DNA of 64,000 nucleotides from Arthrobacter saudimassiliensis. GTDB lineage: Bacteria > Actinomycetota > Actinomycetes > Actinomycetales > Micrococcaceae. The number at the start of each line of letters is the position of its first letter. Within the stretch, counting starts at the first letter, position 1. The notes under the pieces were generated by a model. The model worked only from the letters and a program-made list of their open reading frames with translations, was not told the origin of the DNA and did no database searches. Where the stretch lies: contig LN483070.1 in the NCBI GenBank assembly GCA_900016675.1, positions 248,001 to 312,000 on the forward strand, given 5' to 3'. A program made the position numbers and the translations under genes. Of this stretch, positions 27,154-35,757 are shown piece by piece.

Positions 27154-27987
27154 TTACGCGAAAGCTATCAGTCCGTCGGTGATGACCGGGCGGTCCGCCA
27201 CGGCGGCGTCGAACCGTCCGTCCGTCCAGCACCGGACGGCGATTTCGTCGCCCGGGAACACCACGCCCGAAAACCGTCCGGAGAACTCGCGGAGATCGGC
27301 CGGATGAGCGCCGGCGAGCCCGGCCAGCGGCAGCGTGACCGCGGCCAGCGAGGCCAGGCCGTGCAGGATGGGCCGGTCCTGGCCGATCCGCCGGGCAGCC
27401 TGCGGGTCGATGTGGATGTGGTGCCGGTCCCCCAGCAGCCGGTACAACGCCGCCTGGTTGGGCTGGGTGGCGATGCTTCCGACGGCGGCGGGCTCCGTGT
27501 CCGGCGCCGCGGGAGCGGAGGGGCCGCGGTCTCCGCCGAAGCCGCCGCAGCCGGGGGCGAAGATCCGCCAGGTCGCGGCGAAGAAGTCGCTTTCGACGAT
27601 GACGTTGAAGACGGCGGCGGACCCCTTGTCCCAGACCTCGCCCACCCGGGCGCTCATGGTCACTTCCCCGGAGCGGGGCAGCGGCCGGTGGACGGTGAGC
27701 TGCTGCGAGCCGTGTACGGCGCGGTTGTCGAAGGCGCCCTGCCCGGCCAGCACGTCCGGGGCCCATTGGGCCAGGGTCAGGCCGAAGGAGGGCAGCACCC
27801 GCAGCCGGTCCTCGAAGACCAGGTCCAGGTCCTGCGCGGAGGCGCCGACCGCGAGCGCGTAGAGGATCGCCTCGGTTTCGGTGTAGCCCGCCGTGCGGTC
27901 GCCGAGGCTGCGTCCGGCCCAGTCGCCGGCGGTGCCGGCACCGGTCCCGGGCACGGCCCCGATGCCGGGGGCGGCTGCGCCGCTCAT
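27154..27987 (-). CDS. MaoC-type enoyl-CoA hydratase 2 (Hsd4B-like)
   Basis: A 277-residue double hot-dog protein. The C-terminal hot dog carries the hydratase 2 motif: Asp and His in YRLLGDRHHIHIDP followed by ILHGLAS. The N-terminal half is the degenerate, substrate-binding hot dog (YALAVGA near residue 45). This is the architecture of Hsd4B/Mfe2-type hydratases that act on steroid side-chain and other long acyl-CoAs. ATG 27987 overlaps the SDR stop by 4 bases, so hydratase and dehydrogenase are coupled, mirroring the two domains of eukaryotic multifunctional enzyme 2. Confidence 0.85.
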   Translation of the reverse strand: MSGAAAPGIGAVPGTGAGTAGDWAGRSLGDRTAGYTETEAILYALAVGASAQDLDLVFEDRLRVLPSFGLTLAQWAPDVLAGQGAFDNRAVHGSQQLTVHRPLPRSGEVTMSARVGEVWDKGSAAVFNVIVESDFFAATWRIFAPGCGGFGGDRGPSAPAAPDTEPAAVGSIATQPNQAALYRLLGDRHHIHIDPQAARRIGQDRPILHGLASLAAVTLPLAGLAGAHPADLREFSGRFSGVVFPGDEIAVRCWTDGRFDAAVADRPVITDGLIAFA

Positions 27988-28889
27988 GCGCCGTACACCG
28001 GTTCGGGAGCGGCGGCCTTCTGCAGCAGCGCCGTGACCGCCTCGCCGACGGCGGCGGCCTCCCAGCGGCGGCCGGCGTCCTGCGCGGGGCCGTGGTTCCA
28101 GCCCTCCTCGATGCAGATGCGTCCGCCTTCGATTTCAATGACCCGGCCGGTGACCTCCCGGGAGCCCGGGCTCGCCAGCCAGGCGACGACGGGCGAGACG
28201 TTGGCCGGATCCATGGCGTCGAACCCGCTTTCGGGGGCGGCCATCGCCTCGGCGAAGGCGCCTTCGGTCATGCGGGTGCGGGCGGAGGGGGCGATGGCGT
28301 TCACGGTGACCCCGTAGCGGGCCAGCTCGTGGGCGGCGACCAGGGTGAGCCCGGCAATGCCGGCCTTCGCCGCGGAGTAGCTCGCCTGCCCCACGCTGCC
28401 CTGCAGCCCGGCGCCGGAGGAGGTGTTGATGACCCGGGCGTCCGGGGTCCGCCCGGCCTTGGCCTCGGCCCGCCAGTACTCGGCGGCGTGGCGCAGCGGG
28501 GCGAAGTGCCCCTTCAGGTGCACCCGGATCACGGCGTCCCACTCCTCCTCGGAGGTGTTGACCAGCATCCGGTCCCGCACGAACCCGGCGTTGTTCACCA
28601 GGATGTCGAGGCCCCCGAAGGTGTCGACGGCCTGCCGGACCAGGCCGCGGGCCTGCTCGAAGTCGGCGACGTCGGCACCGTTGGCCACCGCTTCCCCGCC
28701 CATCGAGCGGATCAGGTCGACGACGTCGTGGGCCGGCCCGGAAGCCTCGACGATGCCGTCGAGGGAGGTCCCCAGGTCGTTCACGACGACCTTCGCGCCC
28801 TGCCGCGCCAGCTCCAGCGCGTGCTCGCGGCCCAGGCCGCGGCCGGCGCCCGTCACGATGGCAACTCGTCCCTTACAGATGCCGGTCAT
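27984..28889 (-). CDS. SDR, Hsd4A-like (3R)-hydroxyacyl-CoA / 17-beta-hydroxysteroid dehydrogenase
   Basis: A 301-residue SDR. I chose ATG 28889 because AAGGAGAG is nine bases upstream; the longer frame from 28913 translates that binding site. The cofactor motif is TGAGRGLGREHA, the active site is S-x12-Y-x3-K (NTSSGAG ... YSAAKAG), and the C-terminal extension beyond 250 residues is like mycobacterial Hsd4A and the SDR domain of multifunctional enzyme 2. It heads the operon SDR-maoC-etfB-etfA-cytochrome b, and faces echA20 across a 98-base space that contains two copies of the regulon palindrome. Confidence 0.85.
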   Translation of the reverse strand: MTGICKGRVAIVTGAGRGLGREHALELARQGAKVVVNDLGTSLDGIVEASGPAHDVVDLIRSMGGEAVANGADVADFEQARGLVRQAVDTFGGLDILVNNAGFVRDRMLVNTSEEEWDAVIRVHLKGHFAPLRHAAEYWRAEAKAGRTPDARVINTSSGAGLQGSVGQASYSAAKAGIAGLTLVAAHELARYGVTVNAIAPSARTRMTEGAFAEAMAAPESGFDAMDPANVSPVVAWLASPGSREVTGRVIEIEGGRICIEEGWNHGPAQDAGRRWEAAAVGEAVTALLQKAAAPEPVYGA

Positions 28890-28939
28890 GTCGATTCTCT
28901 CCTTAGGGTTCACTGCCCTGGTCGGCCAGTGTAGCGTCT

Positions 28940-28976
28940 ACCAAGCAAATGTTAGGGTATCAAGCAAACGTTAGGT
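28940..28976. promoter_or_regulatory. two tandem copies of the KstR2-like palindrome
   Basis: ACCAAGCA-AA-TGTTAGGG (28940-28957) and ATCAAGCA-AA-CGTTAGGT (28959-28976), back to back. Both match the consensus ACCAARCA-NN-TGYTWGGT shared by every divergent gap in the catabolic block. The pair sits between the Hsd4A-like operon and the echA20-ipdABC operon and could control both. Confidence 0.7.
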
Positions 28977-28987
28977 AGGGTACTGCT

Positions 28988-29746
28988 ATGCCAATCAGAT
29001 CGAAGATGCATTCCAACGGCGTCCGTGTGGTCACCATGGACTACCCGCCGGTCAACGCGCTGCCCGTGGCCGGCTGGTTCGCGGTCAGCGAGGCGCTCAA
29101 CGAAGCGGGCGCCGACGCCGACACCCGCGTGGTGGTGCTGCGCGCCGAGGGACGCGGCTTCAACGCCGGCGTCGACATCAAGGAAATGCAGGCCACCGAA
29201 GGCTTCACCGCCATCCTCGGCGCGAACCGCGGCTGCTACGAGGCGTTCCGCTCCATCTACGAATGCCCGGTCCCGGTGGTCGCCGCCGTGAACGGGTTCT
29301 GCCTGGGCGGCGGCGTCGGCCTGGCCGGCAGCGCGGACACGATCATCGCCTCCGAGGACGCCTACTTCGGGGTGCCCGAGGTGGACCGCGGCGCCCTGGG
29401 CGCGGCCACGCACCTGTCCCGGCTGGTGCCCGCCCACCTGCTGCGGACGCTCTACTACACCAGCCGCACCATCAGCGCCGCCCGCCTGGCGGAGCTGGGC
29501 AGCGTGGCGGAGGTGGTTCCCGCCGACCGGCTCGACGACGCCGCGTTCGCCTTCGCGGACGAGGTCGCCGCCAAGGATCCCCGGGTGATCCGGGCGGCGA
29601 AGGAGGCCCTGAACGGCATCGACCCCGTCGACGTCGTGAAGAGCTACCGGTTTGAGCAGGGCTTCACCTTCGAGCTCAACCTGGCCGGCGTCGCCGACGA
29701 CCTCCGCGACGATTTCGTCGCCACCGGCGCCTCCTCCGCCCCATGA
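28988..29746 (+). CDS. echA20: EchA20-type crotonase, steroid ring D hydrolase
   Basis: A 252-residue crotonase-fold protein. It closely follows mycobacterial EchA20: DYPPVNA near residue 18, RAEGRGFNAGVDIKEMQ-type oxyanion strand near 52-65, ANRGCYEAF, AAVNGFCLGGG, EVDRGALGAATHLSRLVP and the C-terminal YRFEQGFTFELNLAGVAD. In the HIP pathway EchA20 hydrolyses ring D of the bicyclic CoA ester so that IpdAB can open ring C. The gene starts directly after a double operator, and overlaps ipdA by 4 bases (ATGA). Confidence 0.92.
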   Translation: MPIRSKMHSNGVRVVTMDYPPVNALPVAGWFAVSEALNEAGADADTRVVVLRAEGRGFNAGVDIKEMQATEGFTAILGANRGCYEAFRSIYECPVPVVAAVNGFCLGGGVGLAGSADTIIASEDAYFGVPEVDRGALGAATHLSRLVPAHLLRTLYYTSRTISAARLAELGSVAEVVPADRLDDAAFAFADEVAAKDPRVIRAAKEALNGIDPVDVVKSYRFEQGFTFELNLAGVADDLRDDFVATGASSAP

Positions 29747-30594
29747 GCGGAAAAGTCACCGCCCTGGATGCGGTGGCCGCCCGGTTCCGCGACGGGATGA
29801 CCATCGGCATCGGCGGCTGGGGATCGCGCCGCAAGCCCATGGCGCTGGTGCGCGCGCTCGTGCGCTCCGGCGTCCGGGACCTGACCGTGGTGAGCTTCGG
29901 CGGGCCCGACGTCGGCGTCCTCTGCGCCACCGGCCAGGTGCGGCGGGTGGTGTTCGGGTTCGTGACGCTGGACAGCATCGCCGTGGAACCGCACTTCGCC
30001 GCGGCGCGGCAGGCCGGCGCCGTCGAGGCCGTGGAGCTGGACGAGGCCATGCTGGTCGCCGGGCTGCGCGCCGCCGGGCGGCGGCTGCCCTTTGAGGCCA
30101 CCCGCTCCGGGCTCGGGGCGGACACGCTCGCCGCCAACCCCTGGATCCGCACCGTGGCCTCCCCCTACGCCGACGGCGAGGTGCTGGTGGCCATGCCCGC
30201 CGTGCCCCTCGACGTCGCCCTGCTGCACCTGAACCGCGCCGACGCGCTGGGCAACGCCCAGTGCCTGGGCCCGGACCCGTACTTCGACGACCTCTTCGCG
30301 CGGGCGGCGGAGCACACCGTCGTCAGCGCGGAGGCCGTGGTGCCCACCGGCGAACTCACCCGCAACGCGCACCCCTCCACGCTGCTGCTGAACCGGACCA
30401 TGGTCGATGCGGTGGTCGAAGCGCCGCTCGGGGCGCACTTCACCTCCTGCCTGCCGGACTACGGACGGGACGAATCCTTCCAGCGCGAATACGCGCGCAG
30501 CGCCGCCTCGGCCGAGGACTGGCAGCGGTTCCGCGCCCGGTTCCTCGACGTGGACGACGCCGGCTACCTCGCCGCCGTGGGAGCCGGGCGATGA
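29743..30594 (+). CDS. ipdA: IpdA, alpha subunit of the COCHEA-CoA ring-opening hydrolase (copy 1)
   Basis: A 283-residue family I CoA-transferase-like protein. Diagnostic segments are GMTIGIGGWGSRRKPMA, VSFGGPDVGVL, GFVTLDS, LDEAML near residue 106 (the region holding the catalytic Glu of IpdA), and DPYFDDLFARAA. IpdAB proteins lost transferase activity and catalyse retro-Claisen ring cleavage of the last steroid ring. Encoded between echA20 and ipdB, with ATGA overlaps on both sides. A second, more mycobacterial-like copy occurs at 41601. Confidence 0.9.
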   Translation: MSGKVTALDAVAARFRDGMTIGIGGWGSRRKPMALVRALVRSGVRDLTVVSFGGPDVGVLCATGQVRRVVFGFVTLDSIAVEPHFAAARQAGAVEAVELDEAMLVAGLRAAGRRLPFEATRSGLGADTLAANPWIRTVASPYADGEVLVAMPAVPLDVALLHLNRADALGNAQCLGPDPYFDDLFARAAEHTVVSAEAVVPTGELTRNAHPSTLLLNRTMVDAVVEAPLGAHFTSCLPDYGRDESFQREYARSAASAEDWQRFRARFLDVDDAGYLAAVGAGR

Positions 30595-31346
30595 GCGCGC
30601 CGTCCCGGGCCGAAGTTGCGGTCACGGCGTGCAGCGACCTGTTCCGCGGCGAGACGGACATCCTGGCCAGCCCCGCCGGGATCGTGCCCACGCTCGGCGC
30701 CCGGCTGGCCGCCCTCACGCACGCACCCGGACTGATGCTCAGCGACGGAGAGTCCACGATCTTCGGCGACGTCCCGCCCCTAGGCGGGGCGTCCGCCGTC
30801 ACCGCGGGCTACCTGCCGTACCGCGAACTGTTCGAGCTGATCGCCGCCGGCCGGCGCCACGTGGTGATGGGCGCGGCGCAGCTGGACCGCACCGGCAACC
30901 AGAACCTGTCGGTGATCGGCAGCCACGACCGGCCGCGCCGCCAGCTGCTGGGCACCCGGGCCGCCGCCACCAACACGGTCAACCACCGGACCAGCTACTG
31001 GATCGCCCGGCACAGCCCGCGCACCATGGTGGAGCACGTGGACTTCGTGACCGGCGTCGGCACCGACCGCGCCCGCGAAGCCGGCCCCTCGGCCGCCCGG
31101 TTCCACGACCTGCACCGGGTGGTGACCAACCTGGGCGTCTTCGATTTCAGCGGCCCCGGCGGCACCCTCGCCGTGGTCTCGGTCCATCCCGGCGTCGACG
31201 CCGGCGACATGCAGGCCGCCACCGGGTTTCCGCTGCACTTCGGCGGCCCCGTCCACACCACCCGGCTTCCCGACGACACCGAGCTGCGGCTCATCCGGGA
31301 CGTCCTGGATCCACAGAAGCGCAGAGAAGACGAGGTACCGGCATGA
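30591..31346 (+). CDS. ipdB: IpdB, beta subunit of the ring-opening hydrolase (copy 1)
   Basis: A 251-residue beta subunit from ATG 30591, in an ATGA overlap with ipdA. Family marks are VTACSDLFRGE, GIVPTLGARLA, LSDGES, GAAQLDRTGNQNLSVIG, NTVNHRTSYWIARHSPR and VTNLGVF. It forms the heterodimer interface and half of the active site with IpdA. The order echA20-ipdA-ipdB-ipdC is the same as the corresponding Mycobacterium tuberculosis genes (Rv3550-Rv3553). Confidence 0.9.
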   Translation: MSAPSRAEVAVTACSDLFRGETDILASPAGIVPTLGARLAALTHAPGLMLSDGESTIFGDVPPLGGASAVTAGYLPYRELFELIAAGRRHVVMGAAQLDRTGNQNLSVIGSHDRPRRQLLGTRAAATNTVNHRTSYWIARHSPRTMVEHVDFVTGVGTDRAREAGPSAARFHDLHRVVTNLGVFDFSGPGGTLAVVSVHPGVDAGDMQAATGFPLHFGGPVHTTRLPDDTELRLIRDVLDPQKRREDEVPA

Positions 31347-32428
31347 GCACCCCCGCCCGCATTTCCACCCCGCTGACGGAACTGACCGGCGTCGAGCATC
31401 CGATCGTCCAGACCGGCATGGGCTGGGTGGCCGGACCGCGGCTGGTCAGCGCCACCGCCGAGGCCGGCGCCCTGGGCATCCTCGCCTCGGCAACCATGAC
31501 CCTGCCCCAGCTGGAGGCGGCGATCGTGGAGGTGAAGAGCCGCACCGACCGGCCCTTCGGGGTGAACCTGCGGGCCGACGCCGCCGACGCCGGCGCCCGG
31601 GTCGACCTGCTGGTGAAGTACGGGGTCAAGGTGGCCTCGTTCGCCCTGGCGCCGCGGCCGGAGCTCATCGCCCGGCTCAAGGAGCACGGCGCGGTGGTGA
31701 TCCCCTCCATCGGCTCCGTCCGGCACGCGCAGAAGGTCGCCTCCTGGGGCGCCGACGCCGTCATGATCCAGGGCGGGGAAGGCGGCGGACACACCGGCGC
31801 CACCCCGACGTCGATCCTGCTGCCCAGCGTGGTTTCCGCCGTGGACCTTCCGGTCATCGCGGCCGGAGGCTTCTACGACGGGCGCGGGCTGGCCGCCGCG
31901 CTGGCCTACGGCGCCGTCGGCATCGGCATGGGCACCCGGTTCCTGCTCACCCGGGACAGCGCGGTGCCGGAGGAGATCAAGCAGCGCTACCTCGGCTTCG
32001 GGCTGGACGGCACGGTGGTCACCGCCAAGGCCGACGGCATGCCGCACCGGCTACTGCGCACCGAATTCGTCGCCTCGCTGGAGGAGTCCGGGCGGCTGCG
32101 CCGGATGCTGCCCACCCTGCGCCGGACCCTGCGGTTCAAGGAGATGTCGGGGCAGTCCTGGGCCGGGCTGCTCCGGGACGGGGTGGCCATGAAGCGCAGC
32201 TCGGGGCGCAGCTGGAATCAGATGATGCTCGCCGCCAACACTCCCATGCTGCTCAAGGCGGGACTGGTCGACGGCGACACCAGCGCCGGCATGCTCGCCT
32301 CCGGACAGGTGGTCGGCGTGATCGACGACCTGCCCAGCTGCGCCGAGCTCGTGGACCGGATCGTGGCCGAGGCGGCGGAGCGGCTCCGGGCTGCCGCCGG
32401 CACGGTGCGGGCCGGCCAGGCCGCCTGA
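31343..32428 (+). CDS. ipdC: IpdC, nitronate monooxygenase-family flavoprotein of the HIP pathway
   Basis: A 361-residue TIM-barrel flavoprotein of the NPD/enoyl-reductase II family from ATG 31343. Visible are HPIVQTGMGWVAG at the N-terminus, GVNLRAD, MIQGGEGGGHTG (FMN phosphate and substrate region), PVIAAGGFYDGRGLAAAL and GIGMGTRFLLT. In the mycobacterial pathway IpdC is a flavin-dependent reductase needed to process the hydroxylated ring intermediate. The last gene of the echA20-ipdABC operon, ending 22 bases before a strong hairpin shared with the convergent fadA6. Confidence 0.9.
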   Translation: MSTPARISTPLTELTGVEHPIVQTGMGWVAGPRLVSATAEAGALGILASATMTLPQLEAAIVEVKSRTDRPFGVNLRADAADAGARVDLLVKYGVKVASFALAPRPELIARLKEHGAVVIPSIGSVRHAQKVASWGADAVMIQGGEGGGHTGATPTSILLPSVVSAVDLPVIAAGGFYDGRGLAAALAYGAVGIGMGTRFLLTRDSAVPEEIKQRYLGFGLDGTVVTAKADGMPHRLLRTEFVASLEESGRLRRMLPTLRRTLRFKEMSGQSWAGLLRDGVAMKRSSGRSWNQMMLAANTPMLLKAGLVDGDTSAGMLASGQVVGVIDDLPSCAELVDRIVAEAAERLRAAAGTVRAGQAA

Positions 32429-32449
32429 CCCCGTCCCCGCGGAGAACGC

Positions 32450-32491
32450 AAAGGGGGCCGCCGCAGCCATGTCGCTGCGGCGGCCCCCTTT
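32450..32491. terminator. bidirectional terminator between ipdC and fadA6
   Basis: A perfect 18-bp stem: AAAGGGGGCCGCCGCAGC at 32450-32467 with its complement at 32474-32491, six-base loop, flanked by A and T tracts on either side. It separates two convergent operons. Confidence 0.88.
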
Positions 32492-32509
32492 TCCCTGCGC
32501 TGCCGCGCG

Positions 32510-33661
32510 CTACAGCCGTTCGATGATGGTGACGTTGGCCTGGCCGCCGCCCTCGCACATCACCTGCAGGCCGTAGCGGCCGCCGGTCCGTTCCAGCTCG
32601 TTGAGCAGCGTGGCCATGATGCGGGTGCCGGTGGCGCCGATCGGATGGCCGAGCGCGATCCCGCCGCCGTTGACGTTGACCTTCTCCAGGTCGACGCCCA
32701 GCTCCATGGCCCAGGCCAGGACCACGGAGGCGAACGCCTCGTTGCACTCGAACAGGTCGATGTCGTCCACGTCCATCCCGGCCTTCTCCAGCGCATGCGC
32801 CGTCGCCCGGATGGGTCCGGTGAGCATCCAGACCGGATCGTCCGCGCGCACCGAGAGGTGGTGGATCCGGGCCCGGGGCGTGAGCCCGTGCGTCGCCACG
32901 GCGGCCTCGGAGGCGACCAGCAGGGCGCTGGCGGCGTCGGTGATCTGCGAGGCGACGGCGGCGGTGATGCGCCCGCCCCCGGTCAGCGGTTCCAGCGCCG
33001 CCATCTTCTCCAGCGAGGTGCCGCGGCGCGGGCCTTCATCCTGGCTCAGCCCGGCCAGCGGCACGATCTCCCGGGCGAAGCGGCCCTCGTCGGTGGCCCG
33101 GATGGCGCGCTCATGGCTGCGCAGCGCGAACTCCTCCATCCGTTCCCGGCTGATGTTCCACTTCTCGGCGATCATCTCCGCGGAGCGGAACTGCGAGACC
33201 TCCTGGTTTCCGTAGCGGCGCACCCATCCCGGGGACTCGGCGAACGGCGTCGTGAAGCCGTACTGCGTGCCCACGACCATGGCCGCGGAGATGGGAACGG
33301 CGGACATGTTCTGCACGCCGCCGGCCACGATCAGGTCCGCGGTGCCGGACATGACGCCCTGCGCCGCGAAGTGCACGGCCTGCTGGCTGGAGCCGCACTG
33401 CCGGTCGATCGTGACGCCGGGAACGTGGTCCGGCAGCCCGGCGACCAGCCAGGCGGTGCGGGCGATGTCCCCGGCCTGGGGGCCGATGGTGTCGGTGCAG
33501 CCGAAGATCACGTCGTCGACCGCGGCCGGATCGACGCCGGTGCGCTCCATCAGCGCGGAGATCACGTGGGCGCCGAGGTCGGCGGAATGGATGCCGGCCA
33601 GGGAACCGTTGCGGCGCCCGCCGGGGGTGCGGACGGCGTCGACAATGTAGGCGGTGGTCAT
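32510..33661 (-). CDS. fadA6: FadA6-type thiolase
   Basis: A 383-residue thiolase. The nucleophilic Cys89 is in TIDRQCGSSQQA, the catalytic His in GGIALGHPIGATG, and the second Cys in MCEGGGQAN. Sequence throughout follows mycobacterial FadA6 (for example GTADLIVAGGVQNMS and AEKWNISRE). In the HIP pathway it thiolytically cleaves the opened-ring diketo CoA ester. It is the last gene of fadE30-ipdF-fadA6, with 9 bases after ipdF. Confidence 0.92.
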   Translation of the reverse strand: MTTAYIVDAVRTPGGRRNGSLAGIHSADLGAHVISALMERTGVDPAAVDDVIFGCTDTIGPQAGDIARTAWLVAGLPDHVPGVTIDRQCGSSQQAVHFAAQGVMSGTADLIVAGGVQNMSAVPISAAMVVGTQYGFTTPFAESPGWVRRYGNQEVSQFRSAEMIAEKWNISRERMEEFALRSHERAIRATDEGRFAREIVPLAGLSQDEGPRRGTSLEKMAALEPLTGGGRITAAVASQITDAASALLVASEAAVATHGLTPRARIHHLSVRADDPVWMLTGPIRATAHALEKAGMDVDDIDLFECNEAFASVVLAWAMELGVDLEKVNVNGGGIALGHPIGATGTRIMATLLNELERTGGRYGLQVMCEGGGQANVTIIERL

Positions 33662-33670
33662 GGTGGCTCC

Positions 33671-34477
33671 TTAGGCCTGCTGGCTGCTGACGGACACGAC
33701 TTCGCCCGTCATGTAGGACGAGTAGCCGCTGGCGAGGAAGACCATCACGTTGGCGATCTCCCACGGTTCGGCGGCGCGGCCGAACGCCTCCCGCGAGGTC
33801 AGCTGCTCGAGCAGCTCCTCGGAGGTGACCTTGGCCAGGAACGGATGCATGGCCAGGCTCGGGGACACGGCGTTGACCCGGATGCCGGCGTGGGCCAGGT
33901 CCAGGGCGGCCGAGCGGGTCAGGGCCATGACGCCGGCCTTCGCGGCGGCGTAGTGGGCCTGGCCCTCCTGGGCGCGCCAGCCGATCACCGAGGCGTTGTT
34001 GATGATCACACCGCCCTGCACGCCGTTGCGGACCATGCGCCGGCCTGCGGCGCGCACGCTGCGGAAGGTGCCGGTCAGCGTCACGCCGAGGACCTTGTCC
34101 CACTGCTCGTCGGTCATCTCCAGGATGGAGGCGGTGCCGCCCAGGCCGGCGTTGTTGATCATGACGTCGACGCCGCCGGCGTCCTCGGCGAGGTCCAGGA
34201 GGGCCTCGACCTGCTCGTCGACGGTGACGTCGCAGACCGCGGCCCGGACCCGGTCGGTCCCGAATTCGGCGCCGAGCTCGGCAACGGCGGCCTCCAGCCG
34301 GCCCGCGTGCGTGTCGCCGAGGACCACCAGCTGCGCGCCCTCCTCCAGGGCCCGCCGGGCGGCGCCGGCGGGGGTGCCGGCCCCGGCGGCGGCGGTGACC
34401 ACCACGCGCCGGCCGGCGAGCAGGTTGTGGGCCGGAACGTAGTCCGGAGCGGGCTGGGCGGTGCGGGTGGGAATCAT
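33671..34477 (-). CDS. ipdF: IpdF, SDR oxidising the 5-hydroxy group of HIP-pathway intermediates
   Basis: A 268-residue SDR from ATG 34477, in an ATGA overlap with the fadE30 stop. Its cofactor motif TAAAGAGTPAG is looser than the usual TGxxxGIG, as in mycobacterial IpdF. The NAG motif is NNAGLGG, with catalytic S and Y-x3-K (NNASVIGW, HYAAAKAG). The position between fadE30 and fadA6 matches the M. tuberculosis order around Rv3559c-Rv3560c. In the pathway it oxidises the 5-hydroxyl before ring opening. Confidence 0.88.
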   Translation of the reverse strand: MIPTRTAQPAPDYVPAHNLLAGRRVVVTAAAGAGTPAGAARRALEEGAQLVVLGDTHAGRLEAAVAELGAEFGTDRVRAAVCDVTVDEQVEALLDLAEDAGGVDVMINNAGLGGTASILEMTDEQWDKVLGVTLTGTFRSVRAAGRRMVRNGVQGGVIINNASVIGWRAQEGQAHYAAAKAGVMALTRSAALDLAHAGIRVNAVSPSLAMHPFLAKVTSEELLEQLTSREAFGRAAEPWEIANVMVFLASGYSSYMTGEVVSVSSQQA

Positions 34478-35643
34478 GCGCGGGCCTCCTTGGGCAGGCC
34501 GAGCACGCGCTCGGCGATGACGTTTCGCTGGATTTCGTCCGAGCCGCCGTAGAGCGTGTCCGCGCGGCTGAACAGGAAGAGGGACTGCAGGGGGCTCAGC
34601 CCGTAGGGCGCCTCGGCGACGGTCAGCCCGGCGCTGCCGGCCACGGCCATGGCCAGCTCGCCCAGGGACCGGTGCCAGGGCGCCCACAGCAGCTTGGTGA
34701 TCGAGGCTTCGATGCCCTGCTCGCCGCTGAGCGTGCGCAGTCCGTGCAGCCGCAGCATCTGCAGGCCCATGTGGGCGGAGACGATCCGGTCCCGGATCAG
34801 CGGATCCTCGAGCGCGCCATTGTCCCGGGCGAGGTCGACGACGGCGTCGAGCTCGCGCTGGAAGGCGATCTGCTGGGCGAGGGTGGAGACGCCGCGTTCG
34901 AAGCCGAGCGTGCCCATGGCCACGGCCCAGCCGGCGCCGGGCTCGCCGACCACCAGGTCGGCGTCGGTGCGCGCGCCGTCGAAGAAGACCTCGTTGAACT
35001 CGGAGGTGCCGGTCAGCTGCAGGATCGGGCGGATCTGCACGCCCGGCTGGTCCATCGGCACCAGCAGGTAGGACAGCCCGTGGTGCGGGCGGTCGCCGGT
35101 GCCGGTCCGGGCGATGACGAAGCACCAGTCGGCGTGGTGGGCCAGGGAGGTCCAGACCTTCTGCCCGTCGATGACCCACTGCCCGTCCTCGAGCCGCGCC
35201 TTGGTGGACACCGAGGCCAGGTCGGAGCCGGCCCCCGGCTCGGAATAGCCCTGGCACCACAGTTCCTCCACCGCCACGATCTTCGGCAGGAACCGGGCCT
35301 GCTGCTCCGGGGTGCCGAAGGCGATGAGCGTGGGGCCGAGCAGTTCCTCGCCCAGGTGGTTGACCCGTGCCGGGGCGTCGGCCCGGGCGTACTCCTCATG
35401 GAAGATCACCTGCTGCAGCAGGCTCAGGCCGCGGCCGCCGTGCTCCTTGGGCCAGCCGACGCAGCTCCAGCCGTGCGCGGCGAGGTGCCGGTTCCATTCC
35501 AGGCGTTCCTCGAAGGCCTCGTGCTCCCGGCCGGAGCCGCCCAGGCCGCGCAGCTGCGCGAACCTGCCGACGAGGTTCGCTTCCAGCCAGCTGCGTATCT
35601 CCCGGCGGAACTCCTCGTCTTCTGCTGAATAGTTCAGGTCCAC
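34474..35643 (-). CDS. fadE30: FadE30 acyl-CoA dehydrogenase
   Basis: A 389-residue acyl-CoA dehydrogenase. GTG 35643 was chosen as start because AGGAAAGG lies six bases upstream; an in-frame ATG at 35670 is less well placed. It follows mycobacterial FadE30 closely: LRGLGGSGREHEAFEERLEW, WCQGYSEPGAGSDLA, VWTSLAHHADWCFV and the C-terminal GGSDEIQRNVIAERVLGLP. FadE30 oxidises the propionyl-CoA side chain of 5-OH-HIP-CoA. First gene of the fadE30-ipdF-fadA6 operon, with a regulon palindrome 62 bases upstream. Confidence 0.93.
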   Translation of the reverse strand: MDLNYSAEDEEFRREIRSWLEANLVGRFAQLRGLGGSGREHEAFEERLEWNRHLAAHGWSCVGWPKEHGGRGLSLLQQVIFHEEYARADAPARVNHLGEELLGPTLIAFGTPEQQARFLPKIVAVEELWCQGYSEPGAGSDLASVSTKARLEDGQWVIDGQKVWTSLAHHADWCFVIARTGTGDRPHHGLSYLLVPMDQPGVQIRPILQLTGTSEFNEVFFDGARTDADLVVGEPGAGWAVAMGTLGFERGVSTLAQQIAFQRELDAVVDLARDNGALEDPLIRDRIVSAHMGLQMLRLHGLRTLSGEQGIEASITKLLWAPWHRSLGELAMAVAGSAGLTVAEAPYGLSPLQSLFLFSRADTLYGGSDEIQRNVIAERVLGLPKEARA

Positions 35644-35704
35644 GGAACACCTTTCCTCGGCCGCCGCCACTGGTCAATAAGTCGAGCGTCGCCTATGCTA
35701 GCAA

Positions 35705-35722
35705 ACCAAGCACTTGTTTGGT
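35705..35722. promoter_or_regulatory. KstR2-like palindrome between fadE30 and echA
   Basis: ACCAAGCA-CT-TGTTTGGT, the best copy of the regulon palindrome, with one mismatch between half sites. It lies in the 114-base space between the divergent starts of fadE30 (35643) and the crotonase gene (35758). Confidence 0.75.
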
Positions 35723-35757
35723 AAGTGTTGGTTGAAGCATCCCAGAGAGGAACCACG

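Noticed and set aside
35705-35718. literal match to the mycobacterial KstR2 consensus
   Set aside because: The match is offset from the centre of the palindrome that all other sites share, so I treat it as coincidental overlap rather than as evidence for that exact operator.
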